Shown here piece by piece: positions 19,811-28,497 of a stretch of DNA of 49,964 bases. Under the pieces are notes generated by a model that did no database searches, was not told the DNA's origin, and worked only from the letters and a program-made list of their open reading frames with translations. Numbering within the stretch: position 1 is the first letter of the stretch; every line of letters begins with the position of its first letter. The DNA is from Clostridia bacterium (lineage in GTDB: Bacteria; Bacillota_A; Clostridia; Christensenellales; Aristaeellaceae). Where the stretch lies: NCBI GenBank assembly GCA_017525805.1, contig JAFXSH010000028.1, positions 1 to 49,964 on the forward strand. Reading direction: 5' to 3'. The position numbers were made by a program, and so were the translations under genes.

Positions 19811-21695
19811 GTATCTGCCCATCCTGATCGTGGGGGCCATCATCGGCGCGTTCGCGGTTTTCTTCATCGTGGCCTACGCCCTGGAAAAAAACAAGAAGGA
19901 ATCCATGGGCTTTGAAAGGCACATGGACGACCGGGAGATCGTCAGGCGCCTCATGCGCTACGCCGCCCCGTATAAAAAGCAGTTCGCCCTGGTGTTCCTG
20001 GTGATGCTCCTTTCCATCGGGTACGATATCGTGTCCCCCCTGCTGGTGGGCCACATCGAGGAAACAGTGAAGGGGCAGTTTGAATTATCCTACCTGTTTT
20101 CCGTGGTGGCGGTGTACGCGGGCATCCTGATCGTCAGCCTGATCTGCACCTACACCCAGGCCATGATTTTGCAGAAAACGGGGCAGAAGATTTTGTCCGC
20201 CATCCGGCAGGATGTGTTCACCCACATCGAATCCCTGTCCCAGGAGCAACTGAACAATCTGCCCGTGGGCAAGCTGGTCACCCGCGTCAGCAACGACCCC
20301 AACGCCATTTCCTACATGTTTACCAACATCCTGGTCACCATGGCGAAAAACGTGATGGTGATTTTCGGGGTGCTGGGGGCCATGCTGCTGCTCAATTACG
20401 CCTTGACGCTGATGGTGCTGTGCTTTGTGCCCTTCGTGGTGCTGTTCACGGTGCTGTTCCGCAAGTTTTCCCGGAAGGTATACCGCCGGGTGAACGACGC
20501 CACCACGGACCTGAATACCTATCTTTCCGAAAACCTGTCCGGCATCAAGATCACCCAAATCTTCAACCGGGAAGACCGGAAAATGGCGGATTTTCTGGAA
20601 CGGAGCAAAAACCTCAAAAACGCCAAGCAGGCCCGTATGATGGTGTTCGGCATCTTCCGGCCCCTGGTGTACATGCTGTATATCTCCTCCGTCATGTGCC
20701 TGCTGTACTTGGGCGGCAGGGGTTATATCCGGAATACCCAGTTCTTGGGGCAGACCGTCACCTCCGGCATCCTGGTCACTTTCTACATGTACATTTCCAA
20801 GTTTTTCAATCCCATCCAGACCTTAGCCGAGCAGTTCGACCAGCTCCAGCGCTCCTTCGCCAGCGCGGAAAAGATTTTCACCGTCATGGATATGGTCCCT
20901 CGGGTGGTGGACGCGCCGGACGCCATGGAGCTGAACGAAATCAAAGGGGAAATCGAGTTTCAGGACGTGTGGTTTTGTTACAAGCCGGATGAATGGGTGC
21001 TGAAAGGCGTATCTTTCCATATCCTGCCCCGGCAGACCGTGGCCTTCGTGGGGGCTACCGGCAGCGGCAAAACCACCATCCTGTCCCTGATCTGCCGGAA
21101 TTACGATATTCAGAAGGGACGCATCCTGATCGACGGCATCGACATCAAAAAGATCAAGATATCTTCCCTGCGCCGCCGCTTCGGCCAGATGCTCCAGGAT
21201 GTGTTCCTTTTTTCCGGCAATATTCGCAGCAACATCCTGCTGCGCATGGAGGGCGTAAGCGACGAGGAAGTGATGGAAGCCTGCCGGTACGTCAACGCCG
21301 ATTCCTTCATCAACCGGCTGGAAAAGGGCCTGGACGAGCCCGTGCGGGAGCGGGGCAATAATTTTTCCGCGGGTCAGCGGCAATTGCTGTCCTTCGCCCG
21401 CACCATCATTCATAAGCCCTCCGTGATCATTTTGGATGAGGCCACCGCCAACATCGATACGGAAACGGAGCTGCTGATTCAGGATTCTTTGGAGAAAATC
21501 AAGAACATCGGCACCATGCTCATCGTGGCCCATCGCCTGTCCACCGTCCAGCACGCCGATAATATCATCGTGCTTTCAAACGGCGTGATCCGGGAAATGG
21601 GCACCCACCAGGAGCTTTTGCACAAGAAGGGCATGTATTATCAATTGTATACTTTGCAGTACACCAAACAGCAATTGCTGCAAGGGGAGGCGTGA
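19803..21695 (+). CDS. ABC exporter half-transporter, catalytically competent subunit
   Basis: A 630-residue protein with an extra N-terminal helix (residues 5-25) ahead of the six-helix exporter domain, and an ATPase with Walker A GATGSGKTT, Walker B VIILDEAT with the catalytic Glu, and a switch His in VAHRLS. The signature FSAGQRQL departs from LSGGQ, as expected for the half that completes the non-hydrolysing site. It overlaps the upstream gene by 8 bases, so the two are made together as a heterodimer. A GNAT gene overlaps its end. The cargo cannot be read from the sequence. Confidence 0.93.
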   Translation: MHEYLPILIVGAIIGAFAVFFIVAYALEKNKKESMGFERHMDDREIVRRLMRYAAPYKKQFALVFLVMLLSIGYDIVSPLLVGHIEETVKGQFELSYLFSVVAVYAGILIVSLICTYTQAMILQKTGQKILSAIRQDVFTHIESLSQEQLNNLPVGKLVTRVSNDPNAISYMFTNILVTMAKNVMVIFGVLGAMLLLNYALTLMVLCFVPFVVLFTVLFRKFSRKVYRRVNDATTDLNTYLSENLSGIKITQIFNREDRKMADFLERSKNLKNAKQARMMVFGIFRPLVYMLYISSVMCLLYLGGRGYIRNTQFLGQTVTSGILVTFYMYISKFFNPIQTLAEQFDQLQRSFASAEKIFTVMDMVPRVVDAPDAMELNEIKGEIEFQDVWFCYKPDEWVLKGVSFHILPRQTVAFVGATGSGKTTILSLICRNYDIQKGRILIDGIDIKKIKISSLRRRFGQMLQDVFLFSGNIRSNILLRMEGVSDEEVMEACRYVNADSFINRLEKGLDEPVRERGNNFSAGQRQLLSFARTIIHKPSVIILDEATANIDTETELLIQDSLEKIKNIGTMLIVAHRLSTVQHADNIIVLSNGVIREMGTHQELLHKKGMYYQLYTLQYTKQQLLQGEA

Positions 21696-21697
21696 AC

Positions 21698-22186
21698 GTG
21701 ATCCGTCTGGAAAAAGTAAACCAGGACAATGTTTGGGATTTGCTGAAACTCCGCGTCCGGCCCGATCAGGAAAACTTCGTGGCGGACAACACCCAAAGCA
21801 TCGTGGACGCTTATCTTGCCCTTTCCGTCGGCGGATGCGCTTTCCCCTTCGGAATTTATGAAGAAGAAACGCCGGTGGGGTTTCTCATGATCGGCTTCGG
21901 CACGGAAAACGACCGCTGGGAGGGCGAACCCCAAGTGAACCAAGGCAATTACAGCCTGTGGCGGCTGATGATTGACGAAAAACACCAGGGACGGGGGTAT
22001 GGCAAGCAGGCTATCCGATTGGCACTGGATTTCGTGAAAACCTTTCCCCGCGGCCCGGCGGAATACTGCTATCTGTCCTACGAGCCGGAAAACGAAAAGG
22101 CAAAAGCCCTGTACCATTCCTTCGGCTTCGTGGAAAATGGGGAATGGGACGGGGACGAGATCGTGGCCGTTCTGAAACTGGTATAA
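21698..22186 (+). CDS. GNAT family N-acetyltransferase
   Basis: A 162-residue acetyltransferase with the acetyl-CoA motif QGRGYGKQAI and the C-terminal YEPENEKAKALYHSFGF segment. The N-terminal half resembles spermine/spermidine acetyltransferases of the PaiA/BltD kind, so a polyamine is a possible substrate, but this is inferred. The preferred start is GTG 21698, seven bases after GGGGAGG; an in-frame GTG at 21692 overlaps the exporter stop but lies too close to the ribosome site. Being coupled to an exporter recalls Bacillus blt-bltD, where an acetyltransferase and an efflux pump act on polyamines. Confidence 0.85.
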   Translation: MIRLEKVNQDNVWDLLKLRVRPDQENFVADNTQSIVDAYLALSVGGCAFPFGIYEEETPVGFLMIGFGTENDRWEGEPQVNQGNYSLWRLMIDEKHQGRGYGKQAIRLALDFVKTFPRGPAEYCYLSYEPENEKAKALYHSFGFVENGEWDGDEIVAVLKLV

Positions 22187-22201
22187 AGGAGAGAATTTGT
22201 T

Positions 22202-23374
22202 ATGGCGGATATCATTCTTTTGCCCGGCAAGGAAAAGCGGGTGTTTACAGGGCATCCCTGGATCTTTCGCAGCGACATTGCCCGGACCAAGGGCGATCCC
22301 CAGCCGGGGGACACCGTGCGGGTGACGGCCAGCAACGGGCGGTTTTTAGCCATGGCGGCCTACAATCCTGCTTCCCAGATTGCCCTGCGGATATTGAGCC
22401 ATCGGGACGAGCCCATCGATGAAGCCTTCATCCGGGGCCGGGTGCGCCGGGCGGTGGATTACCGGCGGAAATTTGCCGACCCGCGTTCCTGCCGTCTGAT
22501 TTTCGCGGAGAGCGACGGCCTGCCCGCCGTGATCGTGGACAGCTTTGGGGACGTGCTGGTGATGCAGTGCCTGTGCCTCGGCATGGAGCGGTACAAGGAT
22601 ATGATCTGCGACGCCCTCATGGACGAAATGCGGCCCCAGGGCATTTACGAGCGGGGCGACGTGCCCGTGCGGGAGTTGGAGGGCCTTGAACAGGTGACCG
22701 GCGTGCTGCGGGGCACGGTGCCGGATCGGGTAATGATGGAGGAAAACGGCGTCAAATTCTGGGTGGACGTGAAAAACGGCCAGAAGACCGGCTTTTTCCT
22801 GGACCAGAAGGAAAACCGCGCCGCCATCGCGCCCTTTGTCAAAGACGCGCGTGTGCTGGACTGCTTCACCCACACCGGTTCCTTCGCCCTCCACGCCGCC
22901 AAGTACGGCGCGGCGGACGTGACAGGGGTGGATATTTCCGAGTTTGCCTGCGAATGCGCCCGGGAGAACGCCGCCCTGAACGGTTTCGACAACGTGAATT
23001 TCGTGGCCGCCAACGCTTTCGATTACCTCAAGGAGCAAAGCGCGGCAGGCGAGCGGTACGACGTGGTCATCTTAGACCCGCCCGCCTTTACCAAGACCCG
23101 CGCCGCGGTGGAAGCCGCCGCCCGGGGCTACAAGGAAATCAATTTGCGGGGCATGAAGCTGGTGAAGGATGGGGGATACCTGATCACCTGCTCCTGCAGC
23201 CAGCACATGCTGCCCGGCCAATTCAAGGATGTGATCCTCTCCGCCGCCAGGGACGCTCGGGTGTCCCTCTTCCAGGTGGAATACCGCACCCAGGGCCGGG
23301 ATCATCCCATCCTGCCCGCCGCCCCCGAAACCCAGTACCTGAAATGCGGCATTTTCCGAGTGGACAAGGCTTGA
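22202..23374 (+). CDS. rlmI: Class I rRNA (cytosine-C5)-methyltransferase, RlmI-like
   Basis: RlmI methylates C1962 of 23S rRNA. The 390-residue protein has an N-terminal PUA domain (about 1-75: LLPGKEKRVFTGHPWIF), a hinge region with GFFLDQKENR, SAM motif I DCFTHTGSFALHAA (about residue 220), motif IV LDPPAFTKTR and motif VI SCSQHM. The start is ATG 22202 behind AAAGGAGAG, 15 bases after the acetyltransferase. The family call is certain; the exact target base is inferred from E. coli. Confidence 0.92.
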   Translation: MADIILLPGKEKRVFTGHPWIFRSDIARTKGDPQPGDTVRVTASNGRFLAMAAYNPASQIALRILSHRDEPIDEAFIRGRVRRAVDYRRKFADPRSCRLIFAESDGLPAVIVDSFGDVLVMQCLCLGMERYKDMICDALMDEMRPQGIYERGDVPVRELEGLEQVTGVLRGTVPDRVMMEENGVKFWVDVKNGQKTGFFLDQKENRAAIAPFVKDARVLDCFTHTGSFALHAAKYGAADVTGVDISEFACECARENAALNGFDNVNFVAANAFDYLKEQSAAGERYDVVILDPPAFTKTRAAVEAAARGYKEINLRGMKLVKDGGYLITCSCSQHMLPGQFKDVILSAARDARVSLFQVEYRTQGRDHPILPAAPETQYLKCGIFRVDKA

Positions 23375-23392
23375 GACGGAGTAATTTTCCGT

Positions 23393-23429
23393 GGGGAACC
23401 GCTCTTTCAAGGTGGAAGAGCGGTTCCCC
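23393..23429 (+). terminator. Long perfect hairpin after rlmI
   Basis: Fourteen bases (GGGGAACCGCTCTT) pair perfectly over a 9-base loop; no T-run follows, so it may protect the 3' end rather than terminate. Confidence 0.6.
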
Positions 23430-23520
23430 ACCAGCCCCCCTTCCGAGAAAGCCGCAAGATATACAGACTATATTGCATTTGCAAAAGCTCCTATGCCAAT
23501 CGTACAGGAGGAAAATCACC

Positions 23521-24261
23521 ATGAAGCCCATGCTGCTGAACACCATTCGCAACATCCGCGACCTGGGCGGTATGCCTACGGTGGATGGGCGCACCATCCG
23601 GCCCCGCTGCCTCATCCGCTCCGCTCACTTGGGCAGCGCGTCAGAAGAAGATTTGCTCATCCTGCGCAAGGAGGAGAATCTTTCCGCCGTGCTGGACCTG
23701 CGCACCAACCAGGAACGGCTGGAAAAGCCCGATCACGCGGAGGGCCTCGCCTATTTCCCTATCCCGGTGATCGACGATCTGCGGGCGGGCATCACCCACG
23801 AACAGGGAGCGGAGGAAAAGGAATTTCCAGATATGGCCTTTCTCTACCGTTTGATGATCACCCGCCCCGCTACCCAGGCGGGATTTGCCTGCGTCCTGCA
23901 TCGGATTTTTACCTGGGATTACAGGCAGGGGGCCATCCTCTGGCACTGCACCGAGGGCAAGGACCGCTGCGGCATGACCACCGCCATGGTGCTGGAGGCA
24001 TTGGGGGTGGACCGGGACGCCATCCTGCGGGATTATTTAGAGACCAACCGCACCAGCCTGCTTCGGGCTCGCGGCGTGTATGAACGGCTGCTGCCCCTCA
24101 GGGGCGAGGTTTTCGCCCGCAGCGTGTACCGGGCTTACGTGGCGGATGAACGCTACATCCGCGCCGCCTGGGACGCCATGGGCGAAAACTACCTGACGGA
24201 CACGCTTCAAATCCCCCGGGCGGAGATCAACGCTTTCCGGGAACAGGTGCTGGCGGATTAG
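23521..24261 (+). CDS. Tyrosine-protein phosphatase (Y_phosphatase3 type)
   Basis: The 246-residue protein has the phosphatase loop HCTEGKDRCG with the CX5R site C143 to R149, and the family N-terminus NIRDLGGMPTVDGRTIRPRCLIRSAHL. Relatives (Listeria LipA, Mycobacterium PtpB) remove phosphate from tyrosine and from phosphoinositides; the D after GK in the loop is typical of those lipid-acting members. There is no signal peptide. The start is ATG 23521 behind AGGAGG. It is a single gene after the rlmI hairpin. Confidence 0.9.
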   Translation: MKPMLLNTIRNIRDLGGMPTVDGRTIRPRCLIRSAHLGSASEEDLLILRKEENLSAVLDLRTNQERLEKPDHAEGLAYFPIPVIDDLRAGITHEQGAEEKEFPDMAFLYRLMITRPATQAGFACVLHRIFTWDYRQGAILWHCTEGKDRCGMTTAMVLEALGVDRDAILRDYLETNRTSLLRARGVYERLLPLRGEVFARSVYRAYVADERYIRAAWDAMGENYLTDTLQIPRAEINAFREQVLAD

Positions 24262-24321
24262 AAAATCGTGCTGTTTTCTATATCTGGTGCCAATGTTTAC
24301 AGTTTTATAACAAAAACCATA

Positions 24322-24349
24322 TTGACAAACCGCGTTCCGGGGGTAAAAT
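24322..24349 (+). promoter_or_regulatory. Promoter of the zinc uptake unit
   Basis: TTGACA, a 16-base spacer and TAAAAT, about 78 bases before the first start codon. No clear Zur or Fur palindrome was found near it. Confidence 0.75.
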
Positions 24350-24426
24350 GATAGCAGTTTTCAGGCTGGGGCACAGGCCCTGCCGGAAACAGATGGATGC
24401 GCAGAAAGAAAGGAGGGAACGGACCG

Positions 24427-24726
24427 ATGCGTGACCGCAAGCGTTTATTGGCTCTGCTGCTATGCGTGGGTTTGGTGACCGTGCTGGCCGTTTCTTCCGC
24501 TTTCATCGTACTGGAGGCGGGGCACGTATGCTGCGGCAGAGCGTGCAAAACCTGCGAATCGGTGGCGAAAACCGAGGCCCTGCTGCGCGGTATGGCCTGC
24601 TTTGCGTTCCTTTCGCTTTTCGCCGCCGTTCTGCTGCCGGTCCTCAAGGCGTTCTGTGCCCTGAAAGCGGCCCGTCAGCCCGCCCTGGATACGTTGGTTT
24701 GCTGGAAAGTCCGGCTCAACAATTAA
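24427..24726 (+). CDS. Small membrane protein with a Cys motif, zinc-unit leader gene
   Basis: A 99-residue protein with two membrane helices (about residues 8-28 and 56-78). The outside loop between them carries GHVCCGRACKTC, a HxCxGxxCxxC-like group that could bind a metal. Similar small proteins sit beside zinc ABC transporter genes in Clostridia; I know no assigned function. The start is ATG 24427 behind AAAGGAGGG. It is the first gene after the promoter and is separated from znuA by a terminator-like hairpin. A role in sensing or handing over zinc is a reasonable guess only. Confidence 0.75.
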   Translation: MRDRKRLLALLLCVGLVTVLAVSSAFIVLEAGHVCCGRACKTCESVAKTEALLRGMACFAFLSLFAAVLLPVLKAFCALKAARQPALDTLVCWKVRLNN

Positions 24727-24738
24727 GGAGAATCGATT

Positions 24739-24807
24739 CACAAGGGGTACACCATGCGAAGGAAAAATCTTCCTTCGCACGGCGCCGTATCGCCTTGTGT
24801 TTTTTTA
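24739..24807 (+). terminator. Nested hairpin with T-run between the Cys-motif gene and znuA
   Basis: An outer stem CACAAGG/CCTTGTG encloses an inner GCGAAGGA/TCCTTCGC hairpin, followed by seven Ts. It could end most transcripts after the first gene and leave znuABC at a lower or regulated level. Confidence 0.7.
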
Positions 24808-24852
24808 TTCCGATTTTCCGAAAAAAATTGAAGAGTTTGGAGGATGCGTTCC

Positions 24853-25845
24853 ATGAAAAAGATATTTGCCGCCGCTTTGGCTTTGATGCTGCTGACCGTT
24901 TCCCTGATTCCCCGCGCCGCGCTGGCGGAGAAAAAAGTCAGCGTGGTCACCACTATTTTCCCCATTTACGATTGGGTGCGTGAAATCGCCGGTGAAAACA
25001 TCGAAAAGATGGACCTGACCATGCTGTTGGATTCCGGCGCGGATCTGCACAATTTCCAGCCCACCGCCCCGGACATTCTGAAGGTGGCTTCCGCCGACCT
25101 GTTCATCTTCGTGGGCGGTGAAAGCGACGAATGGACCGAGGATGTGCTCGCCACCACCACGAACGCCGAGCTCCGCACAGTGAACCTGGTGGAAGCCCTG
25201 GGGGATCAGGCCAAGGCAGAGGAACTGGTAGAGGGCATGGAGCACGAGCATGAAGACGAGGATCACGATCATGACCACGAGGACCATGACCACAAGCATG
25301 AAGAAGCGGAAATGGACGAGCACGTGTGGCTGTCCCTGCGCAACGCCCGGGCCCTGTGCCGGGTGATCGCCGATGCCCTTTGCGAAATCGATCCGGACAG
25401 CGCCGCCCTGTATCAAGGCAATCTCGCGGCTTATGAAGAAAAGCTGGCCACGCTGGACCAAAAGTATGCCGAAGCGGTGGCCGCTTCCGCCTTTGACGCC
25501 ATCCTGTTCGGCGACCGGTTCCCCTTCCGCTATTTAGCGGACGATTACGGTTTGACCTACTACGCCGCTTTCTCCGGCTGCTCCGCTGAAAGCGAAGCCA
25601 GCTTCCAGACCATCGTGTTCCTGGCTGGAAAGGTGGACGAACTGGGCCTGCCCGCCGTGCTGACCATCGAAAACCCCAAGACCCGCATCGCCGAAACCAT
25701 CGTGCAGACCACGCAGGCCAAAAATCAGAAGATCCTGAGCATGGATTCCCTGCAAAGCATCACCGCCCAGGATGTAAAAGCGGGCGTCAGCTATTTGGCC
25801 GTGATGGAAAGCAATTTGGAAAGCCTCAAACAGGCGCTGAACTGA
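24853..25845 (+). CDS. znuA: Zinc ABC transporter, substrate-binding protein
   Basis: ZnuA captures zinc outside the membrane. The 330-residue protein has a signal peptide (residues 1-26, ending ALAEKK), the cluster A-1 fold start VVTTIFPIYDWVREIAGENI, the HNFQPTAPDI metal-site His, and a long His/Asp/Glu-rich loop (about residues 127-155, with DHDHDHEDHDHKH), the mark of zinc rather than manganese proteins; then DEHVWLSLRNA. No lipobox is seen; the signal looks type I. The preferred start is ATG 24853, nine bases after GGAGG. znuC follows. Confidence 0.95.
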   Translation: MKKIFAAALALMLLTVSLIPRAALAEKKVSVVTTIFPIYDWVREIAGENIEKMDLTMLLDSGADLHNFQPTAPDILKVASADLFIFVGGESDEWTEDVLATTTNAELRTVNLVEALGDQAKAEELVEGMEHEHEDEDHDHDHEDHDHKHEEAEMDEHVWLSLRNARALCRVIADALCEIDPDSAALYQGNLAAYEEKLATLDQKYAEAVAASAFDAILFGDRFPFRYLADDYGLTYYAAFSGCSAESEASFQTIVFLAGKVDELGLPAVLTIENPKTRIAETIVQTTQAKNQKILSMDSLQSITAQDVKAGVSYLAVMESNLESLKQALN

Positions 25846-25887
25846 AACGGCGCGATGTGAGGATCGCAGAAGGAGCATGAGCGTATT

Positions 25888-26601
25888 ATGGCACAATTGA
25901 CCTGCCGGGACGTATCCTTGGGCTACGAAGGGCACGCCATTTTGACCGGCTTGAATTTTTCCGTAAACTGCGGGGATTACCTGTGTATCGTGGGGGAAAA
26001 CGGATCGGGCAAATCCACCCTGATGAAAACCGTTTTGGGCCTGCAAAAGCCTTTGGCGGGCAGCGTCGAATTCGGGGACGGGCTGAAAAACAACGAAATC
26101 GGCTACCTGCCCCAGCAGACTCAGGTGCAGAAAGATTTCCCCGCCACAGTGTGGGAAATCGTGCTGTCCGGATGTCAATCCCAGACGGGGACACGGCCCT
26201 TCTATAACAAGGCGGAAAAAGAAATGGCCCGCCAGAACATGGAAAAAATGAACATCACCCAGTTCACCAAGCGCTGCTACCGGGAGCTGTCCGGCGGCCA
26301 GCAGCAGCGCGTGCTGCTGGCAAGGGCCCTGTGCGCCACCCGGAAGCTGCTGCTGCTGGACGAGCCGGTGTCCGGCCTGGACCCCAAGGTGACGCTGGAA
26401 ATGTATCAGCTCATCGAAAAGCTGAACCGGGAAGACAAGGTCACCATCGTCATGATTTCCCATGACTTTTCCGCCGCCGTGCATTACGCCACCCACATCC
26501 TGCATATCGGTCATGAAGTTTTCTTCGGGCCCAAGGCGGATTATCTGCAAAGCGACCTGGCCCGGCGGTTCATGACGATGGAAGGGGGGAAAACCAAATG
26601 A
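25888..26601 (+). CDS. znuC: Zinc ABC transporter, ATP-binding protein
   Basis: The 237-residue ATPase drives zinc import. It has Walker A GENGSGKST, Q-loop YLPQQTQ, signature LSGGQQQR, Walker B LLLLDEPVSGLD and the switch His in MISHD. The start is ATG 25888 with AAGGAG 12 bases before it, 42 bases after znuA. The stop overlaps the znuB start by four bases (ATGA), so the two are translated together. Confidence 0.96.
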   Translation: MAQLTCRDVSLGYEGHAILTGLNFSVNCGDYLCIVGENGSGKSTLMKTVLGLQKPLAGSVEFGDGLKNNEIGYLPQQTQVQKDFPATVWEIVLSGCQSQTGTRPFYNKAEKEMARQNMEKMNITQFTKRCYRELSGGQQQRVLLARALCATRKLLLLDEPVSGLDPKVTLEMYQLIEKLNREDKVTIVMISHDFSAAVHYATHILHIGHEVFFGPKADYLQSDLARRFMTMEGGKTK

Positions 26602-27518
26602 GCGTGTGGGATTATTTGAGCATTCAGTTCGTACAGAACGCGCTGATCGTGGGCACGCTCATCGCCCTGTGCTCCTCCCTTTTGGGGGTCACCCTGGTGC
26701 TCAAGCGCTTTTCCTTCATCGGCGACGGCCTTTCCCATGTGGCTTTCGGGGCCATGGCTGTGGCGGGGGTGCTGGGGCCGGCGCTCAAGGAATTGAAGCT
26801 GCGCTTGGGTGATTCGGGCTTTGAAGCGGGCCTGTCGGGGGTCCTCCAGTTTTTCATCGACAACGAGATGATGTTCATCCTGCCCGTCACCATCGTATGC
26901 GCCGTCCTGCTTTTGCGCACGGGGCAGAACACCCGCATCAAGGGCGACGCCGCCCTGGCCATGATTTCCGTGGGCGCCCTGGCCATGGGCTATATGCTGC
27001 TGAACCTGTTCCCCAAGTCCTCCAACGTTTCCAGCGACGTGTGCACCTCCCTGTTCGGTTCCACCTCCATCCTGACCCTGACCATGTCGGAAGTATGGCT
27101 TTCGGTGGTGCTGTCCATCGCGGTGATGGCGATTTTCCTGGTATTCTACAACAAAATTTTCGCCGTCACCTTCGATGAGGATTTTGCCCGTGCCTCGGGC
27201 ACCCACGCGGAAGCGTACAACCTGCTGATCGCGGTAGTCATCGCGGTGATCATCGTGCTGGCCATGAATCTGGTGGGCTCCCTGCTGATCTCCGCCCTGA
27301 TCATTTTCCCGGCCATGTCCGCTATGCGCGTGATCCGCAGCTTCAAGGGCGTTACCATCTGCTCGGCGGTGCTGTCCGTCAGCTGCGCGCTGCTGGGCAT
27401 GATCATTTCCATTCTGACGGGTACGCCCGTGGGCTCCACCATCGTGGCGGCTGATATCGCGGCGTTCCTCATATGCAGCATTCTGGCCCGGCTGGGCGTA
27501 GGTACAAGAAAGGCGTGA
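26598..27518 (+). CDS. znuB: Zinc ABC transporter, permease
   Basis: A 306-residue membrane protein with about eight helices and the family opening LGVTLVLKRFSFIGDGLSH, where the His/Asp group lines the metal path. It pairs with ZnuC. The start ATG overlaps the znuC stop; the lipoprotein gene begins five bases after its end. One cytoplasmic-side loop is longer than in E. coli ZnuB (about residues 70-95). Confidence 0.95.
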   Translation: MSVWDYLSIQFVQNALIVGTLIALCSSLLGVTLVLKRFSFIGDGLSHVAFGAMAVAGVLGPALKELKLRLGDSGFEAGLSGVLQFFIDNEMMFILPVTIVCAVLLLRTGQNTRIKGDAALAMISVGALAMGYMLLNLFPKSSNVSSDVCTSLFGSTSILTLTMSEVWLSVVLSIAVMAIFLVFYNKIFAVTFDEDFARASGTHAEAYNLLIAVVIAVIIVLAMNLVGSLLISALIIFPAMSAMRVIRSFKGVTICSAVLSVSCALLGMIISILTGTPVGSTIVAADIAAFLICSILARLGVGTRKA

Positions 27519-27522
27519 AAAA

Positions 27523-28260
27523 ATGAACGGAAAAAGCAAACGGGTTTTGCTGGCGGTTCTGCTGCTGGCGGCGGTGATCCTGTGCACGGCCTGCGGCGGC
27601 GACAGCGGCGGGAATCAGACCGGCGCGCCCACGGCCAACGAAGTGCCCGTGGTGCTCAGCCAGATGGAATATACCCTGTATCAGAACATCTTTGCCAATG
27701 ACACCGGCAGCCAGTATGAAGGCCGGGAATTCACCAAGCAGGGCGTGTTCGGCGTGATTTACGACGCTTTCAGCAGCCGGACCCGTTACTACGTATGGGG
27801 CTATTTGGATAATACCCGCTGCTGCGACTGGCAGTGGGAAATCAAGGTGGATAATGCCAAGAACCTGCCCTCCAGCGGATCGCTGGTGACTGTGAAAGGC
27901 ACTTTCACCGCGTCCGAAGACGCCCTGGACGGCTACTGGCTCGCCAATTCGGAAATCACCGCCCACAGCCAGTATACCGGCGGCAATGCGGAACTGGATA
28001 TGTATACCCTCAGCGACACCCTGGAGCGGGTGCAGATGGCCAATATCGTCCGCATTCCCGACGCTTTCGAGGGCAAAACCTTCTCCGCCTATGGCCGCAT
28101 CTATTCCCCCTCCGTGCTCCAGGATCCCTACTATGACGGTTCCTGGCAGGTTCCCTTCGTCACCAAGGAAACCGTGCCCGCCATCGGCACCACCGTGCGC
28201 CTGACCGGCACCGTGGTCAGCGGCACCCTGTCCAGCACCAGCCTGACGGCGCTGGATTGA
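27523..28260 (+). CDS. Zinc-unit lipoprotein with OB-fold-like domains
   Basis: A 245-residue protein with a lipoprotein signal (AAVILCTAC, Cys at about 23) and two beta-rich regions. The first contains TRYYVWGYLDNTRCCDWQWEI, a CC-D pattern like that of OB-fold proteins found beside clostridial zinc transporters; the second (about residues 165-245) has GREFT/GKTFSAYGRIYS-like strands. It is translated as the last gene of the znu unit, five bases after znuB, so a part in zinc capture or delivery at the cell surface is likely. I cannot name a defined family for it. Confidence 0.75.
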   Translation: MNGKSKRVLLAVLLLAAVILCTACGGDSGGNQTGAPTANEVPVVLSQMEYTLYQNIFANDTGSQYEGREFTKQGVFGVIYDAFSSRTRYYVWGYLDNTRCCDWQWEIKVDNAKNLPSSGSLVTVKGTFTASEDALDGYWLANSEITAHSQYTGGNAELDMYTLSDTLERVQMANIVRIPDAFEGKTFSAYGRIYSPSVLQDPYYDGSWQVPFVTKETVPAIGTTVRLTGTVVSGTLSSTSLTALD

Positions 28261-28272
28261 TCGTCACACGAT

Positions 28273-28321
28273 AAAAAACGCACCGCGTTTTCCCAATCAT
28301 CGGGAGCGCGGTGCGTTTTTT
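28273..28321. terminator. Bidirectional terminator after the zinc unit
   Basis: AAAAACGCACCGCG pairs with CGCGGTGCGTTTTT, with A and T runs on the two sides. Confidence 0.9.
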
Positions 28322-28388
28322 AAAACGTATGGCGGAACGTTCAAATGTAAATTGTTGCGAATTGGTTACGCGAATGTTGCGGGTTTTG

Positions 28389-28417
28389 TTGCATTTCGGC
28401 CGTTTTTTTGGTATACT
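28389..28417 (+). promoter_or_regulatory. Promoter of the MoxR operon
   Basis: TTGCAT, a 17-base spacer and TATACT, 80 bases before the start codon. Confidence 0.8.
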
Positions 28418-28497
28418 ATCGATGGAATAGGGAAGCTGTCCCTTTCCGCAAGCGGCAAACGCGGATCATTTTTGTTTCCGAAAGGAGTACCTGTATT

